A stretch of DNA of 37,090 bases, taken from positions 1-37,090 of the forward strand of contig JAHENC010000007.1 in assembly GCA_024643365.1 (NCBI GenBank), given 5' to 3'. Shown piece by piece: positions 1 through 8,629 of this stretch. How positions within the stretch are numbered: position 1 is the stretch's first letter; every line of letters starts with the position of its first letter. The notes under the pieces are model-generated. The model was given only the letters and a program-made list of their open reading frames with translations. It was not told the origin of the DNA and ran no database searches. The translations under genes and the position numbers were made by a program. This stretch comes from Crocinitomicaceae bacterium. GTDB lineage: Bacteria > Bacteroidota > Bacteroidia > Flavobacteriales_D > Crocinitomicaceae.

Positions 1-2524
1 CTTTATTCGCATAACGGTAAACAGTCCAACTTGCAGTATCTGCAGCATTTCCAGAAGCATTTGCCGTGTAGTCATTGAATTTACATTCAAAGTAACCACT
101 TGCTAAGTTCAATGGATCCACAACTTTGATGTTGATTGGTCCACGACCATAATCATAAGTTGGATTCTCCATGAAACCTTGTTCCATGATTGTTTTTTCA
201 GATGCCGCCGTTAATTCCAATGAACGGTTTCCGTTTCCGTATCCATCCAGACGTGTGATCAATGGTGATGAACCGTAAGCAATCATTTGTGCTGTTCCGT
301 CGGCCTCTGGCATTGGGTTGTGTGGAACAGCTTCCATAACTTTTACTTCTCCAACGGCCGCTTTGCGACTCATGATGTATTTTTTCTTTTGACCATCAAG
401 AGCGAGTGGATCTGTAGGAATGTAGTCCTTATAATTGTTGTAAGCGTAAGAAACGGCCATGAAATAATATCGTTTGAAGTTTACAAGGCGCGATTCACCC
501 TGAGCAAACAAGTCATTTTTCACGCTAAAACTGTGGCGGATTCCTTTGTCCTCGCCTTGTACACGAAGTACAGGAATGGAGGCATTCAAATCCTCGTTGA
601 ACTCAAAATTGATGATTTTTCCCACACCATCTTTAAGATCACATTGAGCGGTTAATCTTGCTTTTTCTGGATTAGTTAAGTCCGATAATGCAACTTTCGC
701 ATCTTTTAATTGATAGATTTGGTATCCTTGAAAATTGTATGTTTTGTCAGCGTTTGGTTCGCTTGAAACGATAAATGGATCGAATTCCTCGTATTTTTCA
801 CGGTAATTATTTGAATTCACGGGATTACTTAAGAGTAAAATCACTTCGTTTTCTAACTCTTGAATCGTTAAATCAGGTGCGTTAGGCCCATCTAAAACCT
901 TAAAGCAGTTTTCGAATAAAGCTTGTGCTTTGTCATCTGCACGTTGCAAAGAGCTCACGGATGCGAAAGGATCACCAGCTGATGTTCTTGCCCAAACGAC
1001 TCCAACGGTAATGTTGTTTACCGCTCCAGGTTTCAAAACAAAGGGTCCGGCTGACTGAACAAAACGGCGGTCATTGGGGGTGTTATTCGCTGTTTGTTCT
1101 GTCCAAACTGGCTGTGGAACACCGTTTGTCCCCCATCCAAGTGGGTCTGTGTTTCCGGGAAACATGAATTCACAAGGTGTATTCGGATCGGCTTCCGGAT
1201 CGGAAATGTGTCCACTTCCACCATAGACAAACTTGGACCCATCTTTCCAGAATCCACGTAGGAAATTATAATAATCCGAGGCGTTTGTTGGATCTGTTTG
1301 ATTTGGATTTGCGCCATTTGTGGTATTTGAATAATACAAAAAGCGACGCATGCCGAATCGTTCGTTGTCGATGACACCATCACCGTAACCAATTCCGTTC
1401 AGTGCTTCATTGTCTCCAATTCCAAAGGCATTATCGATCCCATCGTTGTCTTGATACGGTCCTTCAAAAAAGTCTACACCGACGGCTGGTGGAGAATAAC
1501 CATATCCTTTGTATCCAGAGTTATCACCATCATAATTATCGCCATTGTAGTAATATCCGAGCCCACGGTTTACATCACATCCTACATAATCATCGTAAGG
1601 ATCTCCGAGTGCACCATCTGTAAAAAACCCAAAGTATGTATTGTATAGTGTTTGTGTTCCACGATTGATTAATTCGTAGTTGTAAAAAGTCATGTTGTTG
1701 ATTTCGTCATTGGACGCGAAGGCAAATGCTTGCGCACGGATTTCCATTCCAATCGGATCTGCTCCTGTTTCGGTATGAATGTTTCCTTTGTCATTCATCA
1801 CCCACCAGAAATTTTGATCTCCATAGAGTGCGACACTGCGGTCGATGCTACAGGACTTTGTTTTTTTTATGTCGTACCATGGAAAATCACCATCTTCCCA
1901 GTGGTAGTGTCCATCGCCATTAAAGTCAAAAAACGGAGCGAGGTAGTAATCTTGTCCGAGTGAAACATCTCCGTGAGCCGGCCAGTTTTTGATGCTTTTT
2001 GGCACCTTATAACCTGGGAAAAGATCATCCTGAGTTGTTGTTCCGTTTTGTTGATCTGCAATTCCGGCTTCATACCAAGCATTAAACTCCTTTACTTCAT
2101 CTTGGGTTGTCACAAAATGTTGATCGTATTTATTGCAATTATCGTAAGTCGTTTCTGCATAAACCTTAGAAAGTGGTCCTGTCCAATAATCTTGCCCATT
2201 TCGGTAACGTAAAGCAGCCAATTTCAATTGATTGTTCACATCTGTTCCGCCTAACCATAGTGCAGCGGTAAAAAGTGCATTGATTCCTGAGTTTTTTGGT
2301 ATTTCGTATTGAGAATAATTCTGATTTGGAATTTGCCAAAGATTTCCGGCAGTATGCACCATCGCTCTCACGTTGTTGAGCTCCATGTAAGTGGTTGTCG
2401 TTGGTGGTGCGCAATTAGCAGATTTGGCTTCAGATTTTTTAACTGTGTAGGTGCTTGTGTAGGACTGAGCCGATATAGTCAGGACATGAAAACACGTCAA
2501 AAAGCAAAAAATATACCTTGTCAT
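1..2524 (-). CDS. large secreted repeat-poor Bacteroidota surface protein, C-terminus outside window (partial)
   Basis: An uninterrupted minus-strand reading frame of 841 codons runs from ATG at 2524 to the left edge, so the C-terminus is missing. The N-terminus (MTRYIFCFLTCF..., cleavage probably after TISAQ) is a signal peptide. An in-frame ATG at 2539 is an alternative start but would add five residues before the basic n-region. Residues about 200-213 read DFNGDGHYHWEDGD, an EF-hand or thrombospondin-3-like calcium loop. Further on are aromatic/Asn/Gly-rich segments around a YYYNGDNYDGDNSGYKG stretch. This pattern is common in large exported flavobacterial proteins that end in a T9SS sorting domain, but that domain cannot be seen here. 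No enzyme motif was recognised. The role is inferred only as surface or secreted. Confidence 0.85.
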   Translation of the reverse strand, partial: MTRYIFCFLTCFHVLTISAQSYTSTYTVKKSEAKSANCAPPTTTTYMELNNVRAMVHTAGNLWQIPNQNYSQYEIPKNSGINALFTAALWLGGTDVNNQLKLAALRYRNGQDYWTGPLSKVYAETTYDNCNKYDQHFVTTQDEVKEFNAWYEAGIADQQNGTTTQDDLFPGYKVPKSIKNWPAHGDVSLGQDYYLAPFFDFNGDGHYHWEDGDFPWYDIKKTKSCSIDRSVALYGDQNFWWVMNDKGNIHTETGADPIGMEIRAQAFAFASNDEINNMTFYNYELINRGTQTLYNTYFGFFTDGALGDPYDDYVGCDVNRGLGYYYNGDNYDGDNSGYKGYGYSPPAVGVDFFEGPYQDNDGIDNAFGIGDNEALNGIGYGDGVIDNERFGMRRFLYYSNTTNGANPNQTDPTNASDYYNFLRGFWKDGSKFVYGGSGHISDPEADPNTPCEFMFPGNTDPLGWGTNGVPQPVWTEQTANNTPNDRRFVQSAGPFVLKPGAVNNITVGVVWARTSAGDPFASVSSLQRADDKAQALFENCFKVLDGPNAPDLTIQELENEVILLLSNPVNSNNYREKYEEFDPFIVSSEPNADKTYNFQGYQIYQLKDAKVALSDLTNPEKARLTAQCDLKDGVGKIINFEFNEDLNASIPVLRVQGEDKGIRHSFSVKNDLFAQGESRLVNFKRYYFMAVSYAYNNYKDYIPTDPLALDGQKKKYIMSRKAAVGEVKVMEAVPHNPMPEADGTAQMIAYGSSPLITRLDGYGNGNRSLELTAASEKTIMEQGFMENPTYDYGRGPINIKVVDPLNLASGYFECKFNDYTANASGNAADTASWTVYRYANK

Positions 2525-2565
2525 CTTGGAATTTGGCATGAAGATACGAAGAAAAAATAGTTCCG

Positions 2566-2573
2566 TAACTTTG
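2566..2573 (+). promoter_or_regulatory. -7 box of the truncated haemoglobin gene
   Basis: TAACTTTG matches the Bacteroidota primary-sigma -7 consensus TAnnTTTG exactly. It ends 4 nt before the ATG at 2578, so the transcript should begin at or next to the start codon. No convincing -33 TTG lies at the usual spacing. Confidence 0.6.
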
Positions 2574-2577
2574 TGTT

Positions 2578-2919
2578 ATGAGGGAAATTAAAAATCAAGG
2601 CGATGTTCATGAGTTAGTTCAAACTTTTTATCAAAAAGTCATGAATGATGATCAATTAGCTCCCTTTTTTCAGCACCTGAATTTTGAAGAACATATGCCG
2701 AAAATGGAATTTTTTTGGCGCTTTGTCCTGCTGGATGAATCTGGATATACGACCAGTGTAACGGATAAACACATGCACATGCGCTTGACCGATGAACATT
2801 TTAAGCGTTGGCTTTTCTTATTCAATAAGACATTGGACGAATTATTTATCGGTGAGAAAGTGGATTTAGCGAAGCAGCGTGCGGCTGTCATTGGCTGGAC
2901 CATTCAAAGTAAAATGTAA
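2578..2919 (+). CDS. group III truncated haemoglobin
   Basis: 113 residues, the usual size of a 2-over-2 globin. It has an N-terminal FYQKV segment (Tyr18 fits the B10 position), FFWRF at 45-49, and EHFKRW at 73-78, where His74 fits the proximal F8 haem ligand and is followed by the Trp-containing helix. These are hallmarks of TrHb group III, as in Campylobacter Ctb. The protein should bind haem and O2/NO in the cytoplasm. Its physiological role is unproven, with NO or oxygen handling the usual suggestion. A perfect -7 box sits 4 nt upstream of the ATG. It is followed after 84 nt by ftsX, which has its own promoter-like box, so it is probably monocistronic. Confidence 0.88.
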   Translation: MREIKNQGDVHELVQTFYQKVMNDDQLAPFFQHLNFEEHMPKMEFFWRFVLLDESGYTTSVTDKHMHMRLTDEHFKRWLFLFNKTLDELFIGEKVDLAKQRAAVIGWTIQSKM

Positions 2920-2991
2920 AGGAGTATCGAAATACACAATGCACGTTTCAAAACTTGTTTTTCTTGGTGGATTTTCTTTCTAAATAGTTTC

Positions 2992-2999
2992 TATTTTCG
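2992..2999 (+). promoter_or_regulatory. probable -7 box of ftsX
   Basis: TATTTTCG differs from TAnnTTTG at one position and ends 4 nt before the ftsX ATG at 3004, the same spacing as for the globin gene. No good -33 element is visible. Confidence 0.45.
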
Positions 3000-3003
3000 T
3001 TCC

Positions 3004-3894
3004 ATGTCAAAAAAGGCCGAAGATTATAGTAAAAAAGGATTGCGTACCAGTTACATTTCAACCGTGATTGGGATTTCACTCGTGTTATTCATGATTGGAT
3101 TGGTGTTAGGTGGTATTTTTGGGTTGAAAAGTGTCCAAAAGCAAGCGAAAGAAAGTTTGCAAGGAGATATTTTTTTCAAATCTGAATTGAATGATTCCGA
3201 CATTAAACAAATCGAAGAGCAATTAAACAGTTGGAAAGAATTTTCTGATGTTTATTTCGTGTCACCGGAGCGTGCGATTCAAGAATTCAGTGGAGATAGC
3301 CAAGTGGAGCAAGAAGTCCAAGCGATGTTTTTGGATGAAAACCCTTTACCGCCAACCATCGGATTTAAACCAAAAGAGTCCTATGCTACGAGTAAGGGAA
3401 TGGCTCAAATCAAGGCAAAATTGATGAACCGATTCCCAGAAGAAATCGACGAAGTAAATTACGATAAAGCAAGTGTCGCGAATGTAAATCTTGGATTTAA
3501 ACAATTTGTGGTACTCTTTTTATCCGTTGCTTTATTACTCATTATTATTGCTGTTGCGATGATAAACAACACCATTCGTTTGGCCTTGTATTCAAAGCGA
3601 TTTACAATAAAAACGATGCAATTGGTTGGGGCAACAAGTGCTTACATTCGACGTCCATTTCTTTTACAGGCGATATTCCAGGGGTTCATATCCGCGCTCA
3701 TCGGAATAGCTTTTTTATTGACTGTTTTTTATGGATTGAATAATATCCTTGAAACCATTGAAATAAGTTATACCATCGAAAGTTTTGTTCTTTTGGTTGG
3801 AATTTTATTAGTGATAGGTGTAATTATGACGGTAATTTCAACGTGGTTTGCCTTAAACAAGTATCTTCGTATGAAATTAGATGATTTGTATTAA
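3004..3894 (+). CDS. ftsX: cell-division ABC permease FtsX
   Basis: 296 residues with FtsX topology: a short cytoplasmic N-terminus, a first membrane helix at about 17-41, a large extracytoplasmic domain at about 42-165, and three further helices near 166-190, 218-246 and 260-285. The IRLALYSKRFTIKTMQLVGAT stretch after the second helix is the typical FtsX/MacB-like cytoplasmic coupling segment. With the FtsE ATPase (not in this window) it would form the complex that activates peptidoglycan hydrolases at the division site. It leads a compact plus-strand run: DUF3098 starts 2 nt after its stop, then uppP and truB. Co-transcription with the undecaprenyl phosphatase fits an envelope role. Confidence 0.9.
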   Translation: MSKKAEDYSKKGLRTSYISTVIGISLVLFMIGLVLGGIFGLKSVQKQAKESLQGDIFFKSELNDSDIKQIEEQLNSWKEFSDVYFVSPERAIQEFSGDSQVEQEVQAMFLDENPLPPTIGFKPKESYATSKGMAQIKAKLMNRFPEEIDEVNYDKASVANVNLGFKQFVVLFLSVALLLIIIAVAMINNTIRLALYSKRFTIKTMQLVGATSAYIRRPFLLQAIFQGFISALIGIAFLLTVFYGLNNILETIEISYTIESFVLLVGILLVIGVIMTVISTWFALNKYLRMKLDDLY

Positions 3895-3896
3895 GC

Positions 3897-4157
3897 ATGA
3901 AAGAGCCAATTAAACACTTCGGATTTGATGTACAGAACTATAAATGGTTGTACATTGGATTAGCCATTAACATTCTGGGATATTTATTAATGATTGGCGG
4001 TGGGGCGGAAGACCCAAGTCAATTTGATGGGGATGCATTGTTTAGTTCCACAAGAATCACTCTTTCTCCTGTATTGATTGTTGTTGGATACATCATTATT
4101 TTTTACGCGATTATGAAACGTCCAAAAAAGGACAATTCTGCCGAAAAAGAAGCGTAA
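3897..4157 (+). CDS. small DUF3098 membrane protein
   Basis: 86 residues with two predicted membrane helices (about 16-34 and 55-74) separated by a short polar loop (GGGAEDPSQFDGD), and a charged Lys/Glu-rich tail. Length, topology and position match the DUF3098 family, which occurs in Bacteroidota between ftsX and uppP. The biochemical function is unknown. Its start lies 2 nt after the ftsX stop and uppP follows after 21 nt, so it is almost certainly co-expressed with both. An accessory role in division or envelope synthesis is inference from location only. Confidence 0.8.
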   Translation: MKEPIKHFGFDVQNYKWLYIGLAINILGYLLMIGGGAEDPSQFDGDALFSSTRITLSPVLIVVGYIIIFYAIMKRPKKDNSAEKEA

Positions 4158-4178
4158 TCATTTCTTAAAAAAATAGCT

Positions 4179-4976
4179 ATGAATTTCTTGGAAGCCATTA
4201 TTTTGGCCATCATCGAAGGATTGACGGAGTTTCTTCCTATTTCCTCAACTGGACACATGATTATTGCATCGACTATCATGGGAAATGCTTCAGATGAATT
4301 CACCAAACTCTTTACGGTTGCCATTCAATTTGGGGCAATTTTATCTGTAGTAATCGTTTATTTCAAACGTTTTTTGCAAAGTTTTCAATTTTACACCTTG
4401 TTATTTGTTGCCTTTATTCCAACTGGAATCTTAGGGTTATTATTGAAAAAACACATTGATGGACTTTTAGAAAACGTGATGGTTGTAGGTATTTCACTTT
4501 TTGTAGGTGGAATCGTTCTATTATTCATCGATCGCATTTTTGAGAAAAATGAACATCAGAAAGAAGTTCCATTAACCTTTAAATCTGCGTTTATCATTGG
4601 AACGATACAAAGCATTGCGATGATTCCGGGTGTTTCACGTTCCGCAGCGACAATTATTGGTGGACTCTCACAAAAGTTAAGTCGCAAAGCGGCCGCTGAG
4701 TTCTCCTTCTTTTTAGCAGTTCCTACCATGTTTGCAGCCACTGTAAAAAGCATGTACGACGAAAAAGAAATGTTGCTTCAGTCGGAGGGGAAAGAATGGG
4801 GCTTATTGCTTGTAGGTAATTTAGTCGCATTTGTTGTTGCATTCATCGCGATTAAATCCTTTATTTCTTATTTGAACAGAAATGGGTTCAAGGTTTTTGG
4901 TTATTACCGAATCGTACTAGGAGCAATCTTGATCATCCTGCTATTAGCAGGAATCCCACTTGAAATGGCAGGCTAA
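4179..4976 (+). CDS. uppP: undecaprenyl-diphosphate phosphatase UppP/BacA
   Basis: 265 residues, a polytopic integral membrane protein of normal family length. Both signature regions are present: [14 protein letters not shown] at 13-26 and PGVSRSA at 150-156. These carry the catalytic Glu, Ser, His and Arg residues of the BacA family. It dephosphorylates undecaprenyl diphosphate at the membrane and so recycles the lipid carrier for peptidoglycan and O-antigen synthesis. The ORF overlaps truB by one base (TAATG), indicating translational coupling. Its place between ftsX/DUF3098 and truB is a familiar Bacteroidota order. Confidence 0.95.
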   Translation: MNFLEAIILAIIEGLTEFLPISSTGHMIIASTIMGNASDEFTKLFTVAIQFGAILSVVIVYFKRFLQSFQFYTLLFVAFIPTGILGLLLKKHIDGLLENVMVVGISLFVGGIVLLFIDRIFEKNEHQKEVPLTFKSAFIIGTIQSIAMIPGVSRSAATIIGGLSQKLSRKAAAEFSFFLAVPTMFAATVKSMYDEKEMLLQSEGKEWGLLLVGNLVAFVVAFIAIKSFISYLNRNGFKVFGYYRIVLGAILIILLLAGIPLEMAG

Positions 4977-5677
4977 TGTTAGAAGTAGGAGAAGGATTAA
5001 CGATTTTAGTAGATAAACCCTATACATGGACATCGTTCGACGCTGTCAATAAGCTGCGTTGGAACTTGAAGCGACAGTTAAAAGTTAAAAAAATCAAGGT
5101 TGGTCATGCGGGAACATTGGATCCATTGGCAACAGGATTGTTGGTGATTTGTATTGGTAAACACACCAAACTTATCGAAGGACTTACCAACGACCATAAA
5201 ACATATACCGGAACATTTCTTTTAGGAAAAACCACGCCATCGTTTGACTTGGAAACGGAATACGATCAAGAATTTCCAACGGATCACATCACCGAAGAGT
5301 TTCTTCAGGAAGTAGTCAGTTCATTTATTGGGACCCAAATGCAAACACCACCAATCTTTTCAGCAAAGATGATTGACGGCAAACGCGCCTACGATTATGC
5401 ACGTGCTGGAAAAGAGGTGGAAATGAAGCAAAATGAAGTAACCATTCATTCGTTCACATTTGATTCCACCCGTTTTCCAGAGATTGATGTAGAGATTTCA
5501 TGTTCGAAAGGAACATACATCCGAAGTATTGCTTCAGATTTTGGCAAAAAACTAAATTCAGGCGCTACAATGATTGGATTGCGTCGAACAGTTTCAGGTG
5601 AATTTCGCATTGAAGATGCGAAAAGTATCGAAGAGTGGATTCAGATCATCGAATCCGAGGAGGTTTTTATTCCCTAA
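4976..5677 (+). CDS. truB: tRNA pseudouridine-55 synthase TruB
   Basis: 233 residues. The catalytic motif GHAGTLDPLATG is at 43-54, with Asp49 as the expected nucleophile, and the KGTYIRSIASDFG motif lies in the C-terminal half. TruB isomerises U55 in the T-loop of tRNAs. The protein is short because it lacks a long C-terminal PUA region, as is common in this phylum. The ATG overlaps the uppP stop by one base, so translation is probably coupled. The 3' end overlaps, tail to tail, the end of a small minus-strand gene at 5667-5834. Confidence 0.95.
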   Translation: MLEVGEGLTILVDKPYTWTSFDAVNKLRWNLKRQLKVKKIKVGHAGTLDPLATGLLVICIGKHTKLIEGLTNDHKTYTGTFLLGKTTPSFDLETEYDQEFPTDHITEEFLQEVVSSFIGTQMQTPPIFSAKMIDGKRAYDYARAGKEVEMKQNEVTIHSFTFDSTRFPEIDVEISCSKGTYIRSIASDFGKKLNSGATMIGLRRTVSGEFRIEDAKSIEEWIQIIESEEVFIP

Positions 5678-5834
5678 CGTGTTTTAGTTTCTCCTGCACA
5701 TCTTTGATGAGTCGCTTGTAGTTGGCGATTTTGTCATCATATCCGTTGCTTTCAGCCCTAATTAGTCGCTTTTGTAAGTAGTGAAGACGACGACCTAATT
5801 TGTATTTATCCCATTTAAACAACAACTTTTTCAT
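5667..5834 (-). CDS. small basic helical protein, unknown function
   Basis: 55 codons from ATG at 5834 (MKKLLFKWDKYKLG...). The frame is open to an earlier ATG at 5885, but a -7-like TACTTTTA abuts that ATG, so I prefer the inner start. The product is rich in Lys and Arg, has no membrane segment or signal peptide, and looks wholly alpha-helical (RLIRAESNGYDDKIANYKRL, then KDVQEKLKHVRE). I do not recognise the family. Its stop lies inside the truB end (11-nt tail-to-tail overlap). Coding status is plausible but not certain. Confidence 0.5.
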   Translation of the reverse strand: MKKLLFKWDKYKLGRRLHYLQKRLIRAESNGYDDKIANYKRLIKDVQEKLKHVRE

Positions 5835-5885
5835 AGAAATTTGATTTTGGTGAGAACTGAAAATGTGACACGAATCTGTCTTCAT

Positions 5886-6172
5886 TAAAAGTAATGATTT
5901 TTTAAATAAAAGTCAAGATATGCATTTAGTTACGCAAGATTGCGTGAACAAATTACCAAATGTTTGTTTTTTAAATTCTAAGGAATGACTATTAGACTTG
6001 AAAAAGCATGTTCTATTTATCCTGAAATGGCTGAGTATTTCTTTAAAAGTTTGAGTCGTAATTCTCCTTTTGCCGAGTAAATTCGAAAAGTCGGTAGTCT
6101 TGCAATAGACTAATTGCTTACGCAGTATTGTAAAGCTCTTCTATGCAAATCCAGCGGAGCGAAGATTGCAAC
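5886..6172. other. intergenic stretch without a recognised feature
   Basis: About 290 bases between the small minus-strand gene and the tRNA-Leu terminator. I see no coding frame, repeat or RNA gene. The last part has a small GC-richer patch (ccagcggagcgaag near 6151-6164) in otherwise AT-rich DNA. Confidence 0.5.
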
Positions 6173-6226
6173 AAAAAAAAGCAGAGTTCCAAACTTTGCT
6201 CTCGCTCTGTTTCTCACTCTGCTTTT
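6173..6226 (-). terminator. rho-independent terminator of tRNA-Leu
   Basis: Immediately after the tRNA, on the minus strand, AAAAGCAGAGT and ACTCTGCTTTT form a perfect inverted repeat separated by about 28 nt and followed by a run of Ts. Confidence 0.85.
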
Positions 6227-6229
6227 ATG

Positions 6230-6311
6230 TACCCCGGGCCGGAATCGAACCGGCACTCCCGAAAGAACAGGATTTTGAATCCAGCGCGTCTACCAGTTCC
6301 GCCACCGGGGC
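6230..6311 (-). tRNA. tRNA-Leu, anticodon CAA
   Basis: 82 nt on the minus strand with a complete cloverleaf: acceptor GCCCCGG paired to CCGGGGU (G1-U72 wobble), discriminator A, D-arm with GGTAGACGC, loop UUCAAAA giving anticodon CAA, a long class-II variable arm, and T-arm GCCGG-TTCGATT-CCGGC. CCA is not encoded (ACAT follows). The anticodon stem CUGGA/UCCUG has a U28-U42 mismatch where a U-A pair would be expected. The promoter (TATCTTTG at 6322-6329) lies 10 nt upstream and a strong terminator follows, so it is a single-gene unit. Confidence 0.97.
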
Positions 6312-6321
6312 ATTCAGGGTG

Positions 6322-6353
6322 CAAAGATAACAATAAATTAATTTAGATTCCAA
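6322..6353 (-). promoter_or_regulatory. promoter of tRNA-Leu
   Basis: On the minus strand TTG (6351-6353), a 21-nt spacer and TATCTTTG (6322-6329) match the -33/-7 consensus. CACCC follows the -7 box directly, as at the rRNA promoter near the right edge. Confidence 0.8.
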
Positions 6354-6398
6354 AACTTGCACCCACATTGTTGGATGAAGTTCTGTAAATGGTTCTGT

Positions 6399-7277
6399 TT
6401 AGACCTTTGATTTTAGATACATGTCGTAGATCATTCCGTCGGATAGTCCAATTTTGGGAACATCGATTCGTTGGATACCTAATTTATCCATAACAAATAA
6501 ATAGATTTCCAAGGCTGGAACAATGACATCTGCACGATCGGGTTTCAATTGGAATTGATCGATACGCTCTTCTACCGTCAGTTTTTCAAGTTTAGTCATT
6601 AATCCATTCATTTTTGAAATGGTTAACGAATCCTTATCCTTTAATCCGACAATCTTGTGTATCTTATTAATATTCCCACCTGTACCAAATAGCCGATGTG
6701 GAATGGATGAGTCTACTTCGGATTCAATCCAAGCACTAATATCTGTCCAGATATTTTGGGATACTTTTCCACGCAACATGCGAATCGTCCCGAGTTCGAA
6801 CGAGCGAGAAGCTCTTTTTTGACCATTTTCAAAAACGCTGATTTCAGTGCTTCCTCCACCAACATCAATAACGATAAATGGATGTGTTTTGTCAAAGTCT
6901 ACCAAAAAGAAGGTTCCGAAAATCAATTCCGCTTCTATTTGACCGGTAATGATCTCGATATTCACTCCTGTTTTCTCTTTGATTTTCTCTTGTACTTTCA
7001 TTCCATTCTTTGCTTCACGCATGGCGGATGTTGCGACGGCACGTAACTGCTCTACTTCGAAAATATGCGCAATCAATTTAAAAGCTTGAATGCAATCAAT
7101 GAATTGCTCTGTTTTCTTTTTAGAAATACGTCCTTGGTCAAAAACCTCGTCGCCAAGTCGCAATGGAATGCGCGAATAGGAATGTTTCTTTACATAGGCA
7201 TGGTCACCATCAAAACACACTTCACCCACAAGTAAACGTGCCGCATTGGTTCCTATGTCTATCGCTCCAAATTTCAT
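6399..7277 (-). CDS. ppx: Ppx/GppA family exopolyphosphatase
   Basis: 292 residues of the actin-like ASKHA fold. Phosphate-1 loop GAIDIGTNAARLL is at 4-16, phosphate-2 loop DVGGGSTEIS at 138-147, and a Glu-containing GQIEAEL segment at 112-118 fits the catalytic Glu region. The protein ends after the two core domains and lacks the HD-like C-terminal extension of E. coli Ppx, like many short family members. It removes terminal phosphate from polyphosphate and/or hydrolyses pppGpp. The two activities cannot be told apart from sequence. Polyphosphate kinase ppk1 lies about 3.6 kb downstream, supporting a polyphosphate role. A perfect -7 box precedes it by 15 nt. Confidence 0.9.
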   Translation of the reverse strand: MKFGAIDIGTNAARLLVGEVCFDGDHAYVKKHSYSRIPLRLGDEVFDQGRISKKKTEQFIDCIQAFKLIAHIFEVEQLRAVATSAMREAKNGMKVQEKIKEKTGVNIEIITGQIEAELIFGTFFLVDFDKTHPFIVIDVGGGSTEISVFENGQKRASRSFELGTIRMLRGKVSQNIWTDISAWIESEVDSSIPHRLFGTGGNINKIHKIVGLKDKDSLTISKMNGLMTKLEKLTVEERIDQFQLKPDRADVIVPALEIYLFVMDKLGIQRIDVPKIGLSDGMIYDMYLKSKV

Positions 7278-7292
7278 TTCCTAATCTTGTGA

Positions 7293-7300
7293 CAAAGATA
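7293..7300 (-). promoter_or_regulatory. -7 box of ppx
   Basis: TATCTTTG on the minus strand is a perfect -7 match ending 15 nt before the ppx ATG. A leader of roughly 10 nt is implied. Confidence 0.65.
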
Positions 7301-7396
7301 ATTGAAATGTTAGCGGTGCGGTAAGCTTACTAAGAATGTTTCAACTTTTTTAATGAACAATGAAACACTAAAGAAAATTATCCTTTCGTAAGTCTT

Positions 7397-8629
7397 TTAA
7401 TTTTTACTAAAACGTTTGGATATTCTTCCTGCTTTCGTTTTCAAATTCACAAGGTACATTCCTTGACTCAATCCATCTATAGAAATACGTACAGAAGTTT
7501 CATTTGGAATCATCGAATAAAGAATGGTGCCATTTAATTGTGAAATATCAATCGTTTCAATTTGACTGTTTGCATTGATAATTAATTCCTCTTGAGCTGG
7601 ATTTGGATACATTTGTATGGAAACTACTTGGGATGTGATGCCAGCAGTAGCAGGATTTGCACGTGTTGCCTCCGCTTCATAACAGTCGCTTTGAATACGA
7701 TACATATCAAAGTAATTTCCATTAGCTGAAATAACTGGTTGAGAAACAACGGAACCGTCATTGAGTGATAATCCCACCAATTTAATTCCTGTACTATCCA
7801 TTGTTTGGAAATAATACACCAAGTTTACCGGGTCAATTGCTCCTCCGGAGTTCATGATGTAATTATCAAAATTGAGCAGTGTAGGAAGTTGTGTGACTAC
7901 ACCTGTTGATGCGTTGATTTTGCCAAGAGCTTTTACACCGTTTTCCATAATGAGTCCATACATGGTAGTATCCGCGCAACTGTACGCGAAATTATCAAAC
8001 GTAATTCCATTTCCCATGAGGGTAATCATAGGATCACTGTAAATCTGGCCATTGTATAGGTCAAGTCCGACAAACTTTCCTTCTGATTCGAAGTAATAAA
8101 CCATTAAATAAGGATCAATCGCACTACCGGTCATCGTGTAACTTTGTGCAATCGAAGTTGGAGAAATGACGGAAACACCACCAGTTGTTAAATCGCAGGT
8201 CGCAAGGCGCATATCTCCTGTTATTGTTCCAGTAAGCGGATCGTAAATGACTTGGCTATACAAACCGTACATGTTGGTATCAGCAGTATTGAATCGAAAA
8301 TTATTAAAGTCGCCATTAGTATTCGGGAGCGTCACGGTAACGTCGTTCAGAACAGTCCCATTTTGTAAATCCACAGAAAGCCATGAGTCCTCATCTTGAT
8401 AAGTATAGCTCATGTTATAAGGATTCAACGCCGCACCAGTTGAATTAATTGTGGTACTTAAGGTATTCGCTGTACCAATAGGGGTGATGATTCCAGTTAA
8501 AGGATCTATGCTTGATAACTGCACACTATTTGGATTTAGAATACGATACAAACCGTACATGGTATTATCAATTTGCGAATAGAGTTGAGCGTTTAGCAAA
8601 ACAACCACGATTAAAAGGAACTTTTTCAT
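7397..8629 (-). CDS. secreted three-repeat protein with T9SS type A sorting domain
   Basis: 410 residues from ATG at 8629 (MKKFLLIVVVLLNAQLYSQ, a clear signal peptide). An upstream in-frame ATG at 8662 would place 11 non-signal residues first. Three repeats of about 100 residues start near 21, 117 and 220. Each opens with a MYGLY/MYGLI motif and contains (G)(A/S)A(I/L)(D/N)P...Y.(Y/F)Q/E, suggesting beta-propeller-like or sheet-forming units. Residues about 335-410 (MYPNPAQEELIINA ... GLSQGMYLVNLKTKAG) are a T9SS type A C-terminal domain, so the protein is probably exported through the outer membrane. The function of the repeats is unknown. Confidence 0.9.
   Translation of the reverse strand: MKKFLLIVVVLLNAQLYSQIDNTMYGLYRILNPNSVQLSSIDPLTGIITPIGTANTLSTTINSTGAALNPYNMSYTYQDEDSWLSVDLQNGTVLNDVTVTLPNTNGDFNNFRFNTADTNMYGLYSQVIYDPLTGTITGDMRLATCDLTTGGVSVISPTSIAQSYTMTGSAIDPYLMVYYFESEGKFVGLDLYNGQIYSDPMITLMGNGITFDNFAYSCADTTMYGLIMENGVKALGKINASTGVVTQLPTLLNFDNYIMNSGGAIDPVNLVYYFQTMDSTGIKLVGLSLNDGSVVSQPVISANGNYFDMYRIQSDCYEAEATRANPATAGITSQVVSIQMYPNPAQEELIINANSQIETIDISQLNGTILYSMIPNETSVRISIDGLSQGMYLVNLKTKAGRISKRFSKN

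Noticed and set aside
287..2560. Many short open frames on both strands across the left 2.5 kb
   Set aside because: They lie on other frames of one continuous 841-codon minus-strand gene whose codons translate into a coherent secreted protein up to the window edge.
6143..6346. 67-codon plus-strand open frame
   Set aside because: It runs antisense through the tRNA-Leu gene, its terminator and its promoter.
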